Origin: Burkholderiales bacterium
GTDB taxonomy: Bacteria > Pseudomonadota > Gammaproteobacteria > Burkholderiales > JAEUOS01
NCBI GenBank assembly: GCA_016790635.1
Contig: JAEUOR010000008.1
Span: forward strand, 62,001-126,000
Length of the DNA stretch: 64,000 nucleotides
Direction: 5' to 3'
Notes under the pieces: model-generated
What the model saw: only the letters and a program-made list of their open reading frames with translations
Database searches by the model: none
What the model was told of the DNA's origin: nothing
Position numbers and translations under genes: made by a program
Shown: positions 17,393 through 25,490 of the stretch, piece by piece
Numbering within the stretch: the first letter of the stretch is position 1
How the letters are laid out: each line of letters starts with the position of its first letter

Positions 17393-17587
17393 TCAGTGCC
17401 CGGCGGGCGCGGCGCCCTTCAACCGATAGCCGGTGCCGCAATACGGACAGCGCGCGAAACCGCTGCTGGCGACGTCGAGATACACGCGCGGGTGGTGGCA
17501 CCACACCGGCATCGACGGGTTGGGGCAATAGGCCGGGAGCTGGTCCGCCTCGAGTTCGACCACCGGCAGCTGGTCCGTCGCGCTCAT
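17393..17587 (-). CDS. CHCC zinc-finger domain protein
   Basis: 64 aa. It has the small CHCC zinc-binding pattern: C22 (PAYCPN), H32/H33 (CHHPRV) and the CPYCG knuckle at 48-52. Relatives occur as stand-alone proteins in proteobacteria and as a mitochondrial complex I accessory subunit (NDUFS6). The ATG at 17587 follows a strong purine-rich ribosome site (AGGGGGGAAG). The gene is placed between ilvE and waaF, an arrangement I recall from other betaproteobacteria. Confidence 0.85.
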   Translation of the reverse strand: MSATDQLPVVELEADQLPAYCPNPSMPVWCHHPRVYLDVASSGFARCPYCGTGYRLKGAAPAGH

Positions 17588-17598
17588 GCGCTTCCCCC

Positions 17599-18549
17599 CT
17601 ACTTGCGCTTCTTGGCCGCAACCGGTTTGGCGACCGGCGTGAGCCATTTGGCGTACTTGCGATTGCGGCCTTCGACGATGGCGAAGAACGCATCCTGGAT
17701 CTTCTTGGTGATCGGGCCGCGCTTGCCCGCGCCGATGGTGCGCGAGTCCAGTTCGCGGATCGGCGTCACCTCGGCGGCGGTGCCGGTGAAGAAGGCCTCG
17801 TCGGCGATGTACACGTCGTCGCGCGTCAGGCGCCGGCTGCGCACCTCGAGCTTCAGGTCGCGCGCGATCGCGTGGACCGAGGCGCGCGTGATGCCGACCA
17901 GGGCCGACGCCAGTTCGGGTTCGTAGAGCACGCCGTCCTTGACGATGAAGATGTTCTCGCCAGCGCCCTCGGCCACGAAGCCGTCGACGTCAAGCAGCAG
18001 CGCCTCGTCGTAGCCGTGCATGACCGCTTCGCGGTTGGCGAGGATGGAATTGGCATAGGTGGCCGAGAACTTGGCGCGCGCCATGGTCACGTTGACGTGA
18101 TGGCGCGCGAAGCTCGCTGTCTTGACGCGGATGCCCTTGGAGAGGCCCTCCTCGCCCAGGTAGGCGCCCCACGGCCAGGCCGCGATGGCCACATGCACGC
18201 TGGCGCCGACCGGTGAGACACCCATTTTCTCGGAGCCATAGAACGCGACCGGACGGATGTAGCAGGACTCCAGCTTGTTGGCGCGCACGACCTCGCACTG
18301 CGCTGCCATCAGTGTTTCCTTCGAGTAAGGCAACTCCATCATGTAGATCTTGCACGAGTTGAACCAGCGGTCGGTGTGCTCGGCCAGGCGGAAGATCTGC
18401 GTGCCCGACGCCGTGTTGTAGGCGCGCACGCCCTCGAAGGTCGCCAGGCCGTAGTGCAGGGAATGGGTGAGGACGTGCGTGGTCGCGCTGCGCCAGGGCA
18501 CAAGCTTGCCGTCGTACCAGATGACGCCGTCGCGGTCGGCCATCGACAT
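17599..18549 (-). CDS. ilvE: Branched-chain amino acid aminotransferase
   Basis: 316 aa, close to the E. coli enzyme in length. A PLP enzyme that transaminates 2-ketoisovalerate, 2-keto-3-methylvalerate and 2-ketoisocaproate to Val, Ile and Leu. The N-terminus shows HSLHYGLATFEGVRAY, the PLP lysine is K160 (ARAKFS), and GFVAEGAGENIF and the late TGTAAEVTPI strand follow family order. It lies 11 bases upstream of the zinc-finger gene. An A/T-rich -10-like TAAAAT (18601-18596, minus strand) lies 47 bases upstream of the start. Confidence 0.95.
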   Translation of the reverse strand: MSMADRDGVIWYDGKLVPWRSATTHVLTHSLHYGLATFEGVRAYNTASGTQIFRLAEHTDRWFNSCKIYMMELPYSKETLMAAQCEVVRANKLESCYIRPVAFYGSEKMGVSPVGASVHVAIAAWPWGAYLGEEGLSKGIRVKTASFARHHVNVTMARAKFSATYANSILANREAVMHGYDEALLLDVDGFVAEGAGENIFIVKDGVLYEPELASALVGITRASVHAIARDLKLEVRSRRLTRDDVYIADEAFFTGTAAEVTPIRELDSRTIGAGKRGPITKKIQDAFFAIVEGRNRKYAKWLTPVAKPVAAKKRK

Positions 18550-18595
18550 GATTGCGAGTCTCCGAAAAAGTGTTTGGGTGTGCGGGGAGGACGGC

Positions 18596-18622
18596 GATTT
18601 TAGCCGATCCGCTCTCTATAAT
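18596..18622. promoter_or_regulatory. Divergent -10 boxes between ilvE and the 18634 gene
   Basis: In the 84-bp gap, TATAAT (18617-18622, plus, in CTATAATCGG) would start transcription near 18629, only about 5 bases before the ATG at 18634, suggesting a nearly leaderless message. On the minus strand TAAAAT (18601-18596) could serve ilvE. Neither has a convincing -35. Confidence 0.35.
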
Positions 18623-18633
18623 CGGGCGCATCG

Positions 18634-19422
18634 ATGCGTTTCTCCCGATGCCCGAAGTGCGGACATGCGCCGCTGCCGGCCGATCAGTCGTCGCCAGCAG
18701 CGTGCCCCGCGTGCGGCGTGATCCTTGCCAAGATCGCGGCGGCGCATGACGCACCAGCCCGGGCGAACGACCGCGGCGTGCGGGAAGAAACGGGCGGCGC
18801 GGGGACATCCGTCCGGGAGTTGTTGCTGCCGGTTCCCGAGCAGGTCGATCCGATCCTCTGGATCGTCCGTGCGGCGACCCTGGTTGCGTTCGTCCTGTGG
18901 ACCGCATGGATATTCGCCGGCGTGGACATTGCCGCGGGCGCGGCAGGCAGCTTCTTCCTCTGGGCCATTCTGACGCCGTTTCACGAGGCCGGCCATTACC
19001 TGATATTCCGCTGGTTCGGCGAATTCATCATGATCCTGGGTGGGACTCTGGCCCAGCACGGCATGCCGCTGCTGCTGGCCGGCCTGCTCCTCTTCAAGCG
19101 CCGCGACGCCTATGGCGCTGCGCTCTTCCTGTGGCTCTTCGGCTGGTCCTGGATCATGATGGCGGTCTACATGTATGACGCGTTCGATCCTCGCATGCTG
19201 TTGCTCGACGGCCGCACCGGCGCCGACAGCGACGGTCATGACTGGCAGAACATCTTCGGCGACCTGGGGCTTCTCAAGTCGGCACGCGGCATCGGGCTTC
19301 TCTGCGGCGGCATCGGGCGCGTGATCATGGTGGCGTCGCTGTTGTGGGCCGCCCTGGTGCTCTGGCGCATGCGTGCGCGCCGGTCGGACAACCCGTTTGC
19401 CGAAACCGGGGACCTCGATTGA
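18634..19422 (+). CDS. Membrane protein with N-terminal zinc ribbon and HEAGH motif
   Basis: 262 aa. Residues 6-27 form a zinc ribbon (C6-x2-C9 ... C24-x2-C27). Four to six membrane helices follow (about 74-96, 104-116, 129-153, 160-182, 216-246). HEAGH at 117-121 is an exact HExxH zinc-metallopeptidase signature at the start of a membrane helix, as in site-2-protease (M50-like) enzymes, and H202-D203 could give a third ligand. This suggests an intramembrane or membrane-associated metalloprotease, but the family is not one I can name. The next gene starts inside its stop codon. Confidence 0.6.
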   Translation: MRFSRCPKCGHAPLPADQSSPAACPACGVILAKIAAAHDAPARANDRGVREETGGAGTSVRELLLPVPEQVDPILWIVRAATLVAFVLWTAWIFAGVDIAAGAAGSFFLWAILTPFHEAGHYLIFRWFGEFIMILGGTLAQHGMPLLLAGLLLFKRRDAYGAALFLWLFGWSWIMMAVYMYDAFDPRMLLLDGRTGADSDGHDWQNIFGDLGLLKSARGIGLLCGGIGRVIMVASLLWAALVLWRMRARRSDNPFAETGDLD

Positions 19423-20372
19423 AGACACTGGGCGCTTTGCTGGTCGCCGGAGCGTGCTGTGCAGCGATGGCAGGGGCATTGGCGCAGTCGCCGGGTCGCT
19501 GGTGGGTGGGTTTCATCGATGCCAACGACCGGGCGTTCTTTGAAATCCCCCCCGGCGGGCGCGATTGTGTGGAGCGCGACGCAGCCGTACGCCGCGCCGC
19601 TACTTCCCCGGCCGCCGTTGTTGCTTCGTCGCGCAGCGCGGGGACCCTGCTGCCCCCTGGAGCGCGGCTCAACTTCACGGTTGCAGATATTGCGGGCGCG
19701 AACAGCGAACGCGTCCTGACCCGCGTGGTTGCGATCGTGCGCGAGGACGAGGCGCATCGGCCGGCCCTCGAGCCGGCCTGCTGGTATCTGGCCCAAGCGG
19801 GCGAGTACCCGGGCACCTATCGCGTTGCCGAAGATCGCCTGGCGGTGGCTGTGCATCCGCCGCGCCCCGTGCGCCTGACGGCTGTGGACGCCACCTGGCG
19901 CTCGATGTCGAGCGCACCGGCAGGCGAGGCCGCCGCCGCCGATGACTTCCCGGCCGCTTGGCAGTCGCTCCTGGCCCAGGCGCAGCCCGGAGCCGCGCTG
20001 TGGCACGCACAGCCCTTCCGCGCGGTGCGCGAAGTGGCGCGCGGCGCCGAACCCCTGCTGCTATTGGGCGCGGTTGTCGCGCCGGACGGCGCGCCGGACA
20101 ATCCGGCGACCTACAATACGGTCAACCTGATCGTGCGCGAGGCGCAGTTGTCCGGCCTGCCTCTGTATCAGTCCGGCCCTTCCGGAGGCCGGGCGCGCGC
20201 CGCGGCGGAAAGCTTCGTCGCCCAGGTGGCCGCCGTCGTCGACCTGGACGGCGACGGCGTCGACGAATTGATCGTACGGGCACGCCACTACGCCGGCGGG
20301 GCCTTAAGGATTCTGCGCTGGGACGGGGCACGCTACGTGGAAGTGCGCCGCACCGGATACGAAGGAGAGTGA
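19419..20372 (+). CDS. Exported hypothetical protein with a DxDxDG-like loop
   Basis: 317 aa from a TTG start that overlaps the upstream stop (TTGA). Residues 1-22 form a signal peptide (GALLVAGACCAAMAGALAQS). The rest is predicted periplasmic. Near the C-terminus VDLDGDGVDELIV (about 275-287) is a calcium-binding or FG-GAP-like loop followed by a beta strand. No enzyme motif seen. Its coupling to the HEAGH membrane protein suggests a substrate, partner or regulator of it. It is also coupled at its own stop to the MFS gene. Confidence 0.6.
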   Translation: MKTLGALLVAGACCAAMAGALAQSPGRWWVGFIDANDRAFFEIPPGGRDCVERDAAVRRAATSPAAVVASSRSAGTLLPPGARLNFTVADIAGANSERVLTRVVAIVREDEAHRPALEPACWYLAQAGEYPGTYRVAEDRLAVAVHPPRPVRLTAVDATWRSMSSAPAGEAAAADDFPAAWQSLLAQAQPGAALWHAQPFRAVREVARGAEPLLLLGAVVAPDGAPDNPATYNTVNLIVREAQLSGLPLYQSGPSGGRARAAAESFVAQVAAVVDLDGDGVDELIVRARHYAGGALRILRWDGARYVEVRRTGYEGE

Positions 20373-21574
20373 TGCCTGAAGCAACCCCGATGCCCGCAGC
20401 CATGAAACGCAACCTCGGGCTGCTGATCCTGGCGCAGGCCCTGCTCTTCGTCAACAACACCACCATGATCGCGGTGACCGGGCTGGTCGGGTTCGCGCTC
20501 GCGCCGACGGCGCTCCTGGCCACCATCCCGTTGACTTGCTACGTCGTGGGCGCGGCGCTGGCGGCCGGCCCGGTGGCGCGCATGATGCGCCGTCACGGGC
20601 GTCGCGACGGGTTCTCGGTCGGCGCGCTGTTCGGCATCGTCGGCGTGAGCCTGGCGGCGCTCGGCGCCTATTACAAGATCTTCTGGCTCCTGTGCGGCGG
20701 CATGGTGGTCGTCGGTGTCTTCAACGCCTGCGGGGCGCTGTATCGCTTTGCCGCCGCCGAAGTGGTGTCGCCCAACTACAAGGAGCGCGCCATCTCCTGG
20801 GTCATGGCCGGTGGCATCGCCGGCGGCGTCATCGGCCCCAACCTGGCCAAGTACTCCAAGGATTTCCTGCCCGCTGCTTTCGCCGGGTCGTACGCGGTGC
20901 TGGCGCTGTTTGCGCTGGCCTCGCTCATCGTGGTTCGGTTTGTCGAATTTCCGGCGCAGACCGCGGCCGAGAAAGCCGGCGGCGGCCGGCCGCTCTCCGA
21001 GATCATGCGCCAGCCGGTCTTCATCGTCGCGGCGCTGGGCGGCACCATCGGTTACGGTGTCATGAACCTGCTCATGTCGGCGACGCCCCTGGCCATGCAG
21101 ATGTGCAGCCTGCCGTTTTCCGACGCCGCGCTGGTGCTGGAGTGGCACGTCATCGGCATGTTCGCGCCGTCATTCTTCACCGGCAACCTGATCCGCCGTT
21201 TCGGCGTCCTGAACATCATGTTCACCGGTGCGCTGCTCATGTTCGGTTGTGTCGCCTTCGCGCTCAACGGGCAGGACCTGACGCATTTCCTGGGCGCGCT
21301 TTTCGTGCTGGGGGTGGGCTGGAACTTCCTCTACATCGGCGGCACGACATTGCTCACCGAGTCGTACCGGCCGGAAGAAAAGAACCGCGTGCAGGGTGCC
21401 AACGACTTCCTGGTGTTCCTGACCATGGCGACCTCGTCCTTTTCTTCCGGTGCGCTGGTGACCTCGCGCGGCTGGGAGATCATCAACCTGGGCGCGCTGC
21501 CTTTCCTGGTGCTGGTGTGTGCCGGCATCTTCTGGCTGGGCATGATCCGGCGCCGCGCCGCGGCACCCGCATGA
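20372..21574 (+). CDS. MFS transporter
   Basis: 400 aa with 12 predicted helices in two six-helix halves (about 12-170 and 210-390). AAGGAG at 20362-20367 sits before the ATG, which overlaps the preceding stop. The loop between helices 2 and 3 holds MMRRHGRRDGF, the basic motif typical of the superfamily. The best-conserved region by eye is NYKERAISWVMAGGIAGG. Substrate unknown. Confidence 0.85.
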   Translation: MPEATPMPAAMKRNLGLLILAQALLFVNNTTMIAVTGLVGFALAPTALLATIPLTCYVVGAALAAGPVARMMRRHGRRDGFSVGALFGIVGVSLAALGAYYKIFWLLCGGMVVVGVFNACGALYRFAAAEVVSPNYKERAISWVMAGGIAGGVIGPNLAKYSKDFLPAAFAGSYAVLALFALASLIVVRFVEFPAQTAAEKAGGGRPLSEIMRQPVFIVAALGGTIGYGVMNLLMSATPLAMQMCSLPFSDAALVLEWHVIGMFAPSFFTGNLIRRFGVLNIMFTGALLMFGCVAFALNGQDLTHFLGALFVLGVGWNFLYIGGTTLLTESYRPEEKNRVQGANDFLVFLTMATSSFSSGALVTSRGWEIINLGALPFLVLVCAGIFWLGMIRRRAAAPA

Positions 21575-21611
21575 GGCCGGCAGGCCCCGCGCGCCAGGGC
21601 GCATAGGACAC

Positions 21612-22334
21612 GTGCGCGAAGACGATCCGCGCGCCTTCGCCACGCCCCGGCAGGCCTACCTGACCGGCGCGCGCGCGGTCCTGCCGTTCATGGTCGGCAC
21701 CATCCCGTTTGGCCTGGTGACCGGGATCGCCACCCGCGCCGCGGGGCTCTCGACCTGGGAGGCGGCGGCCCTGACCCTCATGATCTTCGCCGGCACGGCG
21801 CAGCTGGCGGTGCTGCCGCTCCTGGTGGTCGGCGCGCCGGCGCTGGTGATCCTGGCCACGGCCTTCATCGTCAACCTGCGGTTCGTGATCTACAGCGCAG
21901 GCTCTGTGCCTTTCTTCGGCGGCTTGCCGCTGCGCTGGCGCCTGCTGCTCGGCTATTTCATGACCGACACCGGCTTCGCGCTGTTTTCGCACAACGTCGC
22001 GCAGCGCAAGGGACTACCCAACACCCACTGGTATTTCCTGGGCGGCGGCAACGTGATCGCGCTGGTCTGGGTGGGCTCGGCGGTCGCGGGAGTCACCGTG
22101 GGCGCGAGCTTCCCGCCGGAGTGGCGGCTCGAGTTCGCGGCGACGCTCGGCATCCTGGCCCTGCTGGCACCCTTTGTGCGCGGCCGTGCCGACTTCGCCG
22201 CCGCGGTCGTCGCCGGCGCGGTGGCGCTGGGCGCGAGCGGACTGCCGCTCAAGCTGGGCCTGATCGCAGGGGCGATCGCAGGCATCGTCGCCGGCACCCT
22301 GACCGAGCGCATGCAAAGGCGCGCTGCAGCATGA
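21612..22334 (+). CDS. azlC: AzlC family amino-acid exporter large subunit
   Basis: 240 aa with a GTG start. AzlC proteins with small AzlD partners export branched-chain amino acids. Family-typical segments: GTIPFGLVTGIATRAAGLS (near residue 28), FAGTAQLAVLPLL and AFIVNLRFVIYSA. About seven helices. The stop overlaps the azlD start (ATGA). The ilvE gene lies 3 kb away on the opposite strand, so a link to branched-chain metabolism is possible but not required. Confidence 0.88.
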   Translation: MREDDPRAFATPRQAYLTGARAVLPFMVGTIPFGLVTGIATRAAGLSTWEAAALTLMIFAGTAQLAVLPLLVVGAPALVILATAFIVNLRFVIYSAGSVPFFGGLPLRWRLLLGYFMTDTGFALFSHNVAQRKGLPNTHWYFLGGGNVIALVWVGSAVAGVTVGASFPPEWRLEFAATLGILALLAPFVRGRADFAAAVVAGAVALGASGLPLKLGLIAGAIAGIVAGTLTERMQRRAAA

Positions 22335-22675
22335 CGAGCCCGATCGCCGCCCACTACGGCTGGACCCTGTGGCTCATCTTCGGCGGCATGGCGCTTTTGA
22401 CCTTTGCCAATCGCGCAGGACTCCTGCTCCTGGCCGGACGATTTCGCCTGCCCAAGGTGGTGGAGGATGCCCTGCGCTTTGCGCCCGCCGCAGCGCTGGC
22501 CGCGATCGTCGCGCCCGACCTCTTGTTGCACGGCGGCCGGGTCGACCTGAGCCTGGACAACGCCCGCCTCTACGCCGGGCTGGCCGGCTTTGCGGTCGCG
22601 CTCGTCCTGCGCAGCACCATGCTTGCGATCGGCGTGGGCATGCTGGCCTTGTTCGCACTCGCGCGGATTGCCTGA
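22331..22675 (+). CDS. azlD: AzlD family exporter small subunit
   Basis: 114 aa, four predicted membrane helices, with the family's RFRLPKVVEDALRFAPAA motif near the centre. It functions with AzlC. The start codon overlaps the azlC stop, giving a fixed stoichiometry by coupled translation. The next gene (glnE) is convergent, 55 bases away; no clear terminator is visible between them. Confidence 0.88.
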   Translation: MTSPIAAHYGWTLWLIFGGMALLTFANRAGLLLLAGRFRLPKVVEDALRFAPAAALAAIVAPDLLLHGGRVDLSLDNARLYAGLAGFAVALVLRSTMLAIGVGMLALFALARIA

Positions 22676-22730
22676 TGCATTGCTGGCGATCACCGGACGG
22701 GTTGGCAGATCGATAGGGCGCCGGGCCGGC

Positions 22731-25460
22731 CTAGCGTTCCAGCGCCAGCACGGCGCCGCACAGGCCCTTGACGGCGGCGATCTCGGCGGCGAATTCGGCG
22801 GCGTCCACCCGCGCCGCGGCGGCGTTGTTCATGCGCAGCGCATGCTGGCGCTTGCGATAGGCGCGGTATGCATCCGCGCACGCGCGCGCCAGCTCGCGTG
22901 AGAGCAGGCCGCAGTCGGCCGCGATTCCCAGGAGCGCGATGTTGCCCAGGTTGCCGAGCAAGCGTGGGTGCGCGCCGGCGTTGAGGAGCACGAGGGTCTG
23001 TACGCAAAACTCGATGTCGACCATGCCGCCCGCGTCGTGCTTGAGGTCGAAGAGGGCGGTCTTGTTGACATGGCCCGCGTGCATCCTGTTGCGCATGTCG
23101 CGCACTTCGGCGCGAAACTTGTCGGGCTCGCGCGGCAGACACAGGATGCGGCGGCGTTCCTCCTCGAAGGCCGCGCCGATGGCGGCATCGCCTGCGCAAA
23201 AGCGCGCGCGGGTGAGCGCCTGGTGTTCCCAGGTCCAGGCGCGCTTTTCCTGGTATTCGCAGAATGCCGCGAGGCTCGTCACCAGGACGCCGGCGGCGCC
23301 GTCCGGGCGCAGGCGCGTGTCGATCTCGAACAATCGCCCGGCGGTGGTCTGGGTTTCCAGGAAAGTGGTCAGGCGTTGCGCCAGGCGCGCGTAGGCCAGC
23401 GCGGCGTTGTCGTCGGCATCGTCGTGGATGAAGATGATGTCCAGGTCGGAGGCGTATCCCAGTTCCTTGCCGCCCAGCTTGCCGTAGGCGATGATGGCGA
23501 AGCGCGGGTCTTCACGGTGCCGTTCGCGCACCTTGCGCCAGCATTCGTCAAGCGCGATGGCCAGCGTCCGGTCCGCCAGCTCGGTCAGGTGATCGGCCAG
23601 CTGTTCCACGCTCCAGAGGCCCTCGATGTCCTGCGCCAGCAGGCGAAACAGCGCCGCGTGGTGCGCCTCGCGCAGCGCGTTCATCTGCGCTTCCGGGTCG
23701 TCGCGCAGGCGTTCCATCGCGGCGGCCGCGAACTGGCTGTAGGCCCTGCCGTCCGGCGGTGCCATGAGACTGCGTGCATCGATGAGTTCATCGAGCAGGA
23801 TCGGGTGGCGGGTCAGGTAGCCGGCGGCCCACTCCGAGGCTGCGGCCAGTCGCGTGAGGCGCGTGAGCGCGCCGCCCGACTGGGCCAGAAGCGCCAGGTA
23901 GCTCGAGCGCGAGGCGATGGCCTCGAGGAAGGCCAGCGTGCGCTTGAGCGCCAGGTCGGGGGCGGCGCTTAAGCGCGCGGTCTCGATCAGGCGCGGCAGC
24001 AGCGCGTCAAAACGCACGCGGGTGGCGTCGGCCAGGCGCCGCAGGCGCGCGCCATCGGTGGTCGCCTCGATCAGTCGCGCCAGTTCGCGCGGCTCCAGGA
24101 ATCCGCCGGCGTCGAGCAACTCGGGGACGCTCTGCGCGCGCGCAGCCCCGTCGGCGCGCGTGCTCCCGGTGGTCGGCGCTTCTTCGCCCAGGATCGCGTC
24201 GAAGTGTCGCGTCACCCGGGCGCGCACCTCATCCAGCGCTGCCTGAAATTGGTCCCAATCCGCACATCCCATGGCCTTGGCCAGGAACAGTCGTGACTCC
24301 GCGCTGCGTGGCAGGGTGTGGGTCTGCTGGTCGTCCGCGTATTGCAGCCGGTGTTCGACGCGACGCAGGAAATCGTAGCCCGTCGCCAGTTCGTCGGCCG
24401 CCGCTGCCGGCAGGAGTCCGCGCTCGGCCAGGGCCCTGAGTGCTGCGACGGTCGGACGCACCCGCAGTCCGGCGTCGCGTCCGCCGCGGATCATCTGCAG
24501 GGCCTGGGCGATGAATTCGATTTCGCGGATGCCGCCCGGGCCCAGCTTGACGTGGTCGGACAGTTCGCGCCGCGCGACTTCGCGCTTGATCTGCGCGTGC
24601 AGTCCGCGCAGGGATTCGATGGCGCCGAAATCGAGGTAACGGCGATAGACGAAGGGCGTGACGATCCGCATCAATTCGTCGGCGCGGTCGCCGCTGACCA
24701 CGCGCGCCTTGAGCCAGGCATAGCGTTCCCAGTCGCGCCCTTGCGCGACCAGGTAGTCCTCGAAGGCGGCGAAGGACATGGCCAGCGGACCGTCGCCCCA
24801 GGGACGCAGGCGCATGTCGACGCGAAACACCCGGCCTTCCGGGGTGACCTCGTCCAACAGGTTGATCAGGCGTTTGGCCAGCGCCTCGAAATAGTCGCGG
24901 TTGGACATCTCGACGGTTCCACCGCGGGTCGCGCCGTCTTCCGGGTAGAGAAACACCAGGTCGATGTCGGAAGACACGTTGAGTTCGCCGCCGCCCAGCT
25001 TGCCCATCCCGACCACATGCAATCGCTGCGGCAAGCCGCTTTCCTCCCCGCAGGGCTCGCCCGAGCGCGCGCCCAGGGTAGCGGTGGCATCGGCCAGCGC
25101 GGCGGCGATGGCCAGGTCGGCGAGACCCGACATGGCGCCGGTCACTTCGGTGAGTTCGGCCTGTCCTGCGAGGTCGCGCTCCATGGTGGCCAGCATGAGG
25201 ATGGCGCGCGCCTTGCGGAGCGCCTGGCCACAGTCGCCGCCCTGCGCGGCGATCAGGCCCTCGATGCGAGCACGGTCGATGGGAACAGTGGCGAGGGTTT
25301 CTGCGGCCGTCGCATTGGCCGCGCGCGCGCTGATTTCGCGGCGCGCCCACGCACTGAAGGCGCTGGCGGCCGGCAGCATGGTTGAAGGTCTTGTTTCCAA
25401 ATGTTTTTCCGTGTCGTCCCGGAGGACCGCTGCGGCGTTCATAAAGCGTTGATCGGCCAT
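22731..25460 (-). CDS. glnE: Bifunctional glutamine synthetase adenylyltransferase/adenylyl-removing enzyme
   Basis: 909 aa (E. coli 946). It adenylylates and deadenylylates glutamine synthetase in response to PII and glutamine. Two nucleotidyltransferase domains are intact: GMGKLGGGELN...SSDIDL near residue 151 (deadenylylation half) and AYGKLGGKELG...ASDLDI near 661 (adenylylation half), each followed by a helical domain; GPGGIREIEF near 307 is also conserved. The N-terminus is shorter than in E. coli. The start is only 30 bases from the divergent yhdP start, so their promoters must overlap or lie within each other's genes. Confidence 0.96.
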   Translation of the reverse strand: MADQRFMNAAAVLRDDTEKHLETRPSTMLPAASAFSAWARREISARAANATAAETLATVPIDRARIEGLIAAQGGDCGQALRKARAILMLATMERDLAGQAELTEVTGAMSGLADLAIAAALADATATLGARSGEPCGEESGLPQRLHVVGMGKLGGGELNVSSDIDLVFLYPEDGATRGGTVEMSNRDYFEALAKRLINLLDEVTPEGRVFRVDMRLRPWGDGPLAMSFAAFEDYLVAQGRDWERYAWLKARVVSGDRADELMRIVTPFVYRRYLDFGAIESLRGLHAQIKREVARRELSDHVKLGPGGIREIEFIAQALQMIRGGRDAGLRVRPTVAALRALAERGLLPAAAADELATGYDFLRRVEHRLQYADDQQTHTLPRSAESRLFLAKAMGCADWDQFQAALDEVRARVTRHFDAILGEEAPTTGSTRADGAARAQSVPELLDAGGFLEPRELARLIEATTDGARLRRLADATRVRFDALLPRLIETARLSAAPDLALKRTLAFLEAIASRSSYLALLAQSGGALTRLTRLAAASEWAAGYLTRHPILLDELIDARSLMAPPDGRAYSQFAAAAMERLRDDPEAQMNALREAHHAALFRLLAQDIEGLWSVEQLADHLTELADRTLAIALDECWRKVRERHREDPRFAIIAYGKLGGKELGYASDLDIIFIHDDADDNAALAYARLAQRLTTFLETQTTAGRLFEIDTRLRPDGAAGVLVTSLAAFCEYQEKRAWTWEHQALTRARFCAGDAAIGAAFEEERRRILCLPREPDKFRAEVRDMRNRMHAGHVNKTALFDLKHDAGGMVDIEFCVQTLVLLNAGAHPRLLGNLGNIALLGIAADCGLLSRELARACADAYRAYRKRQHALRMNNAAAARVDAAEFAAEIAAVKGLCGAVLALER

Positions 25461-25490
25461 GCCTATGCTACATTGCTCTTGGTAATCGCC

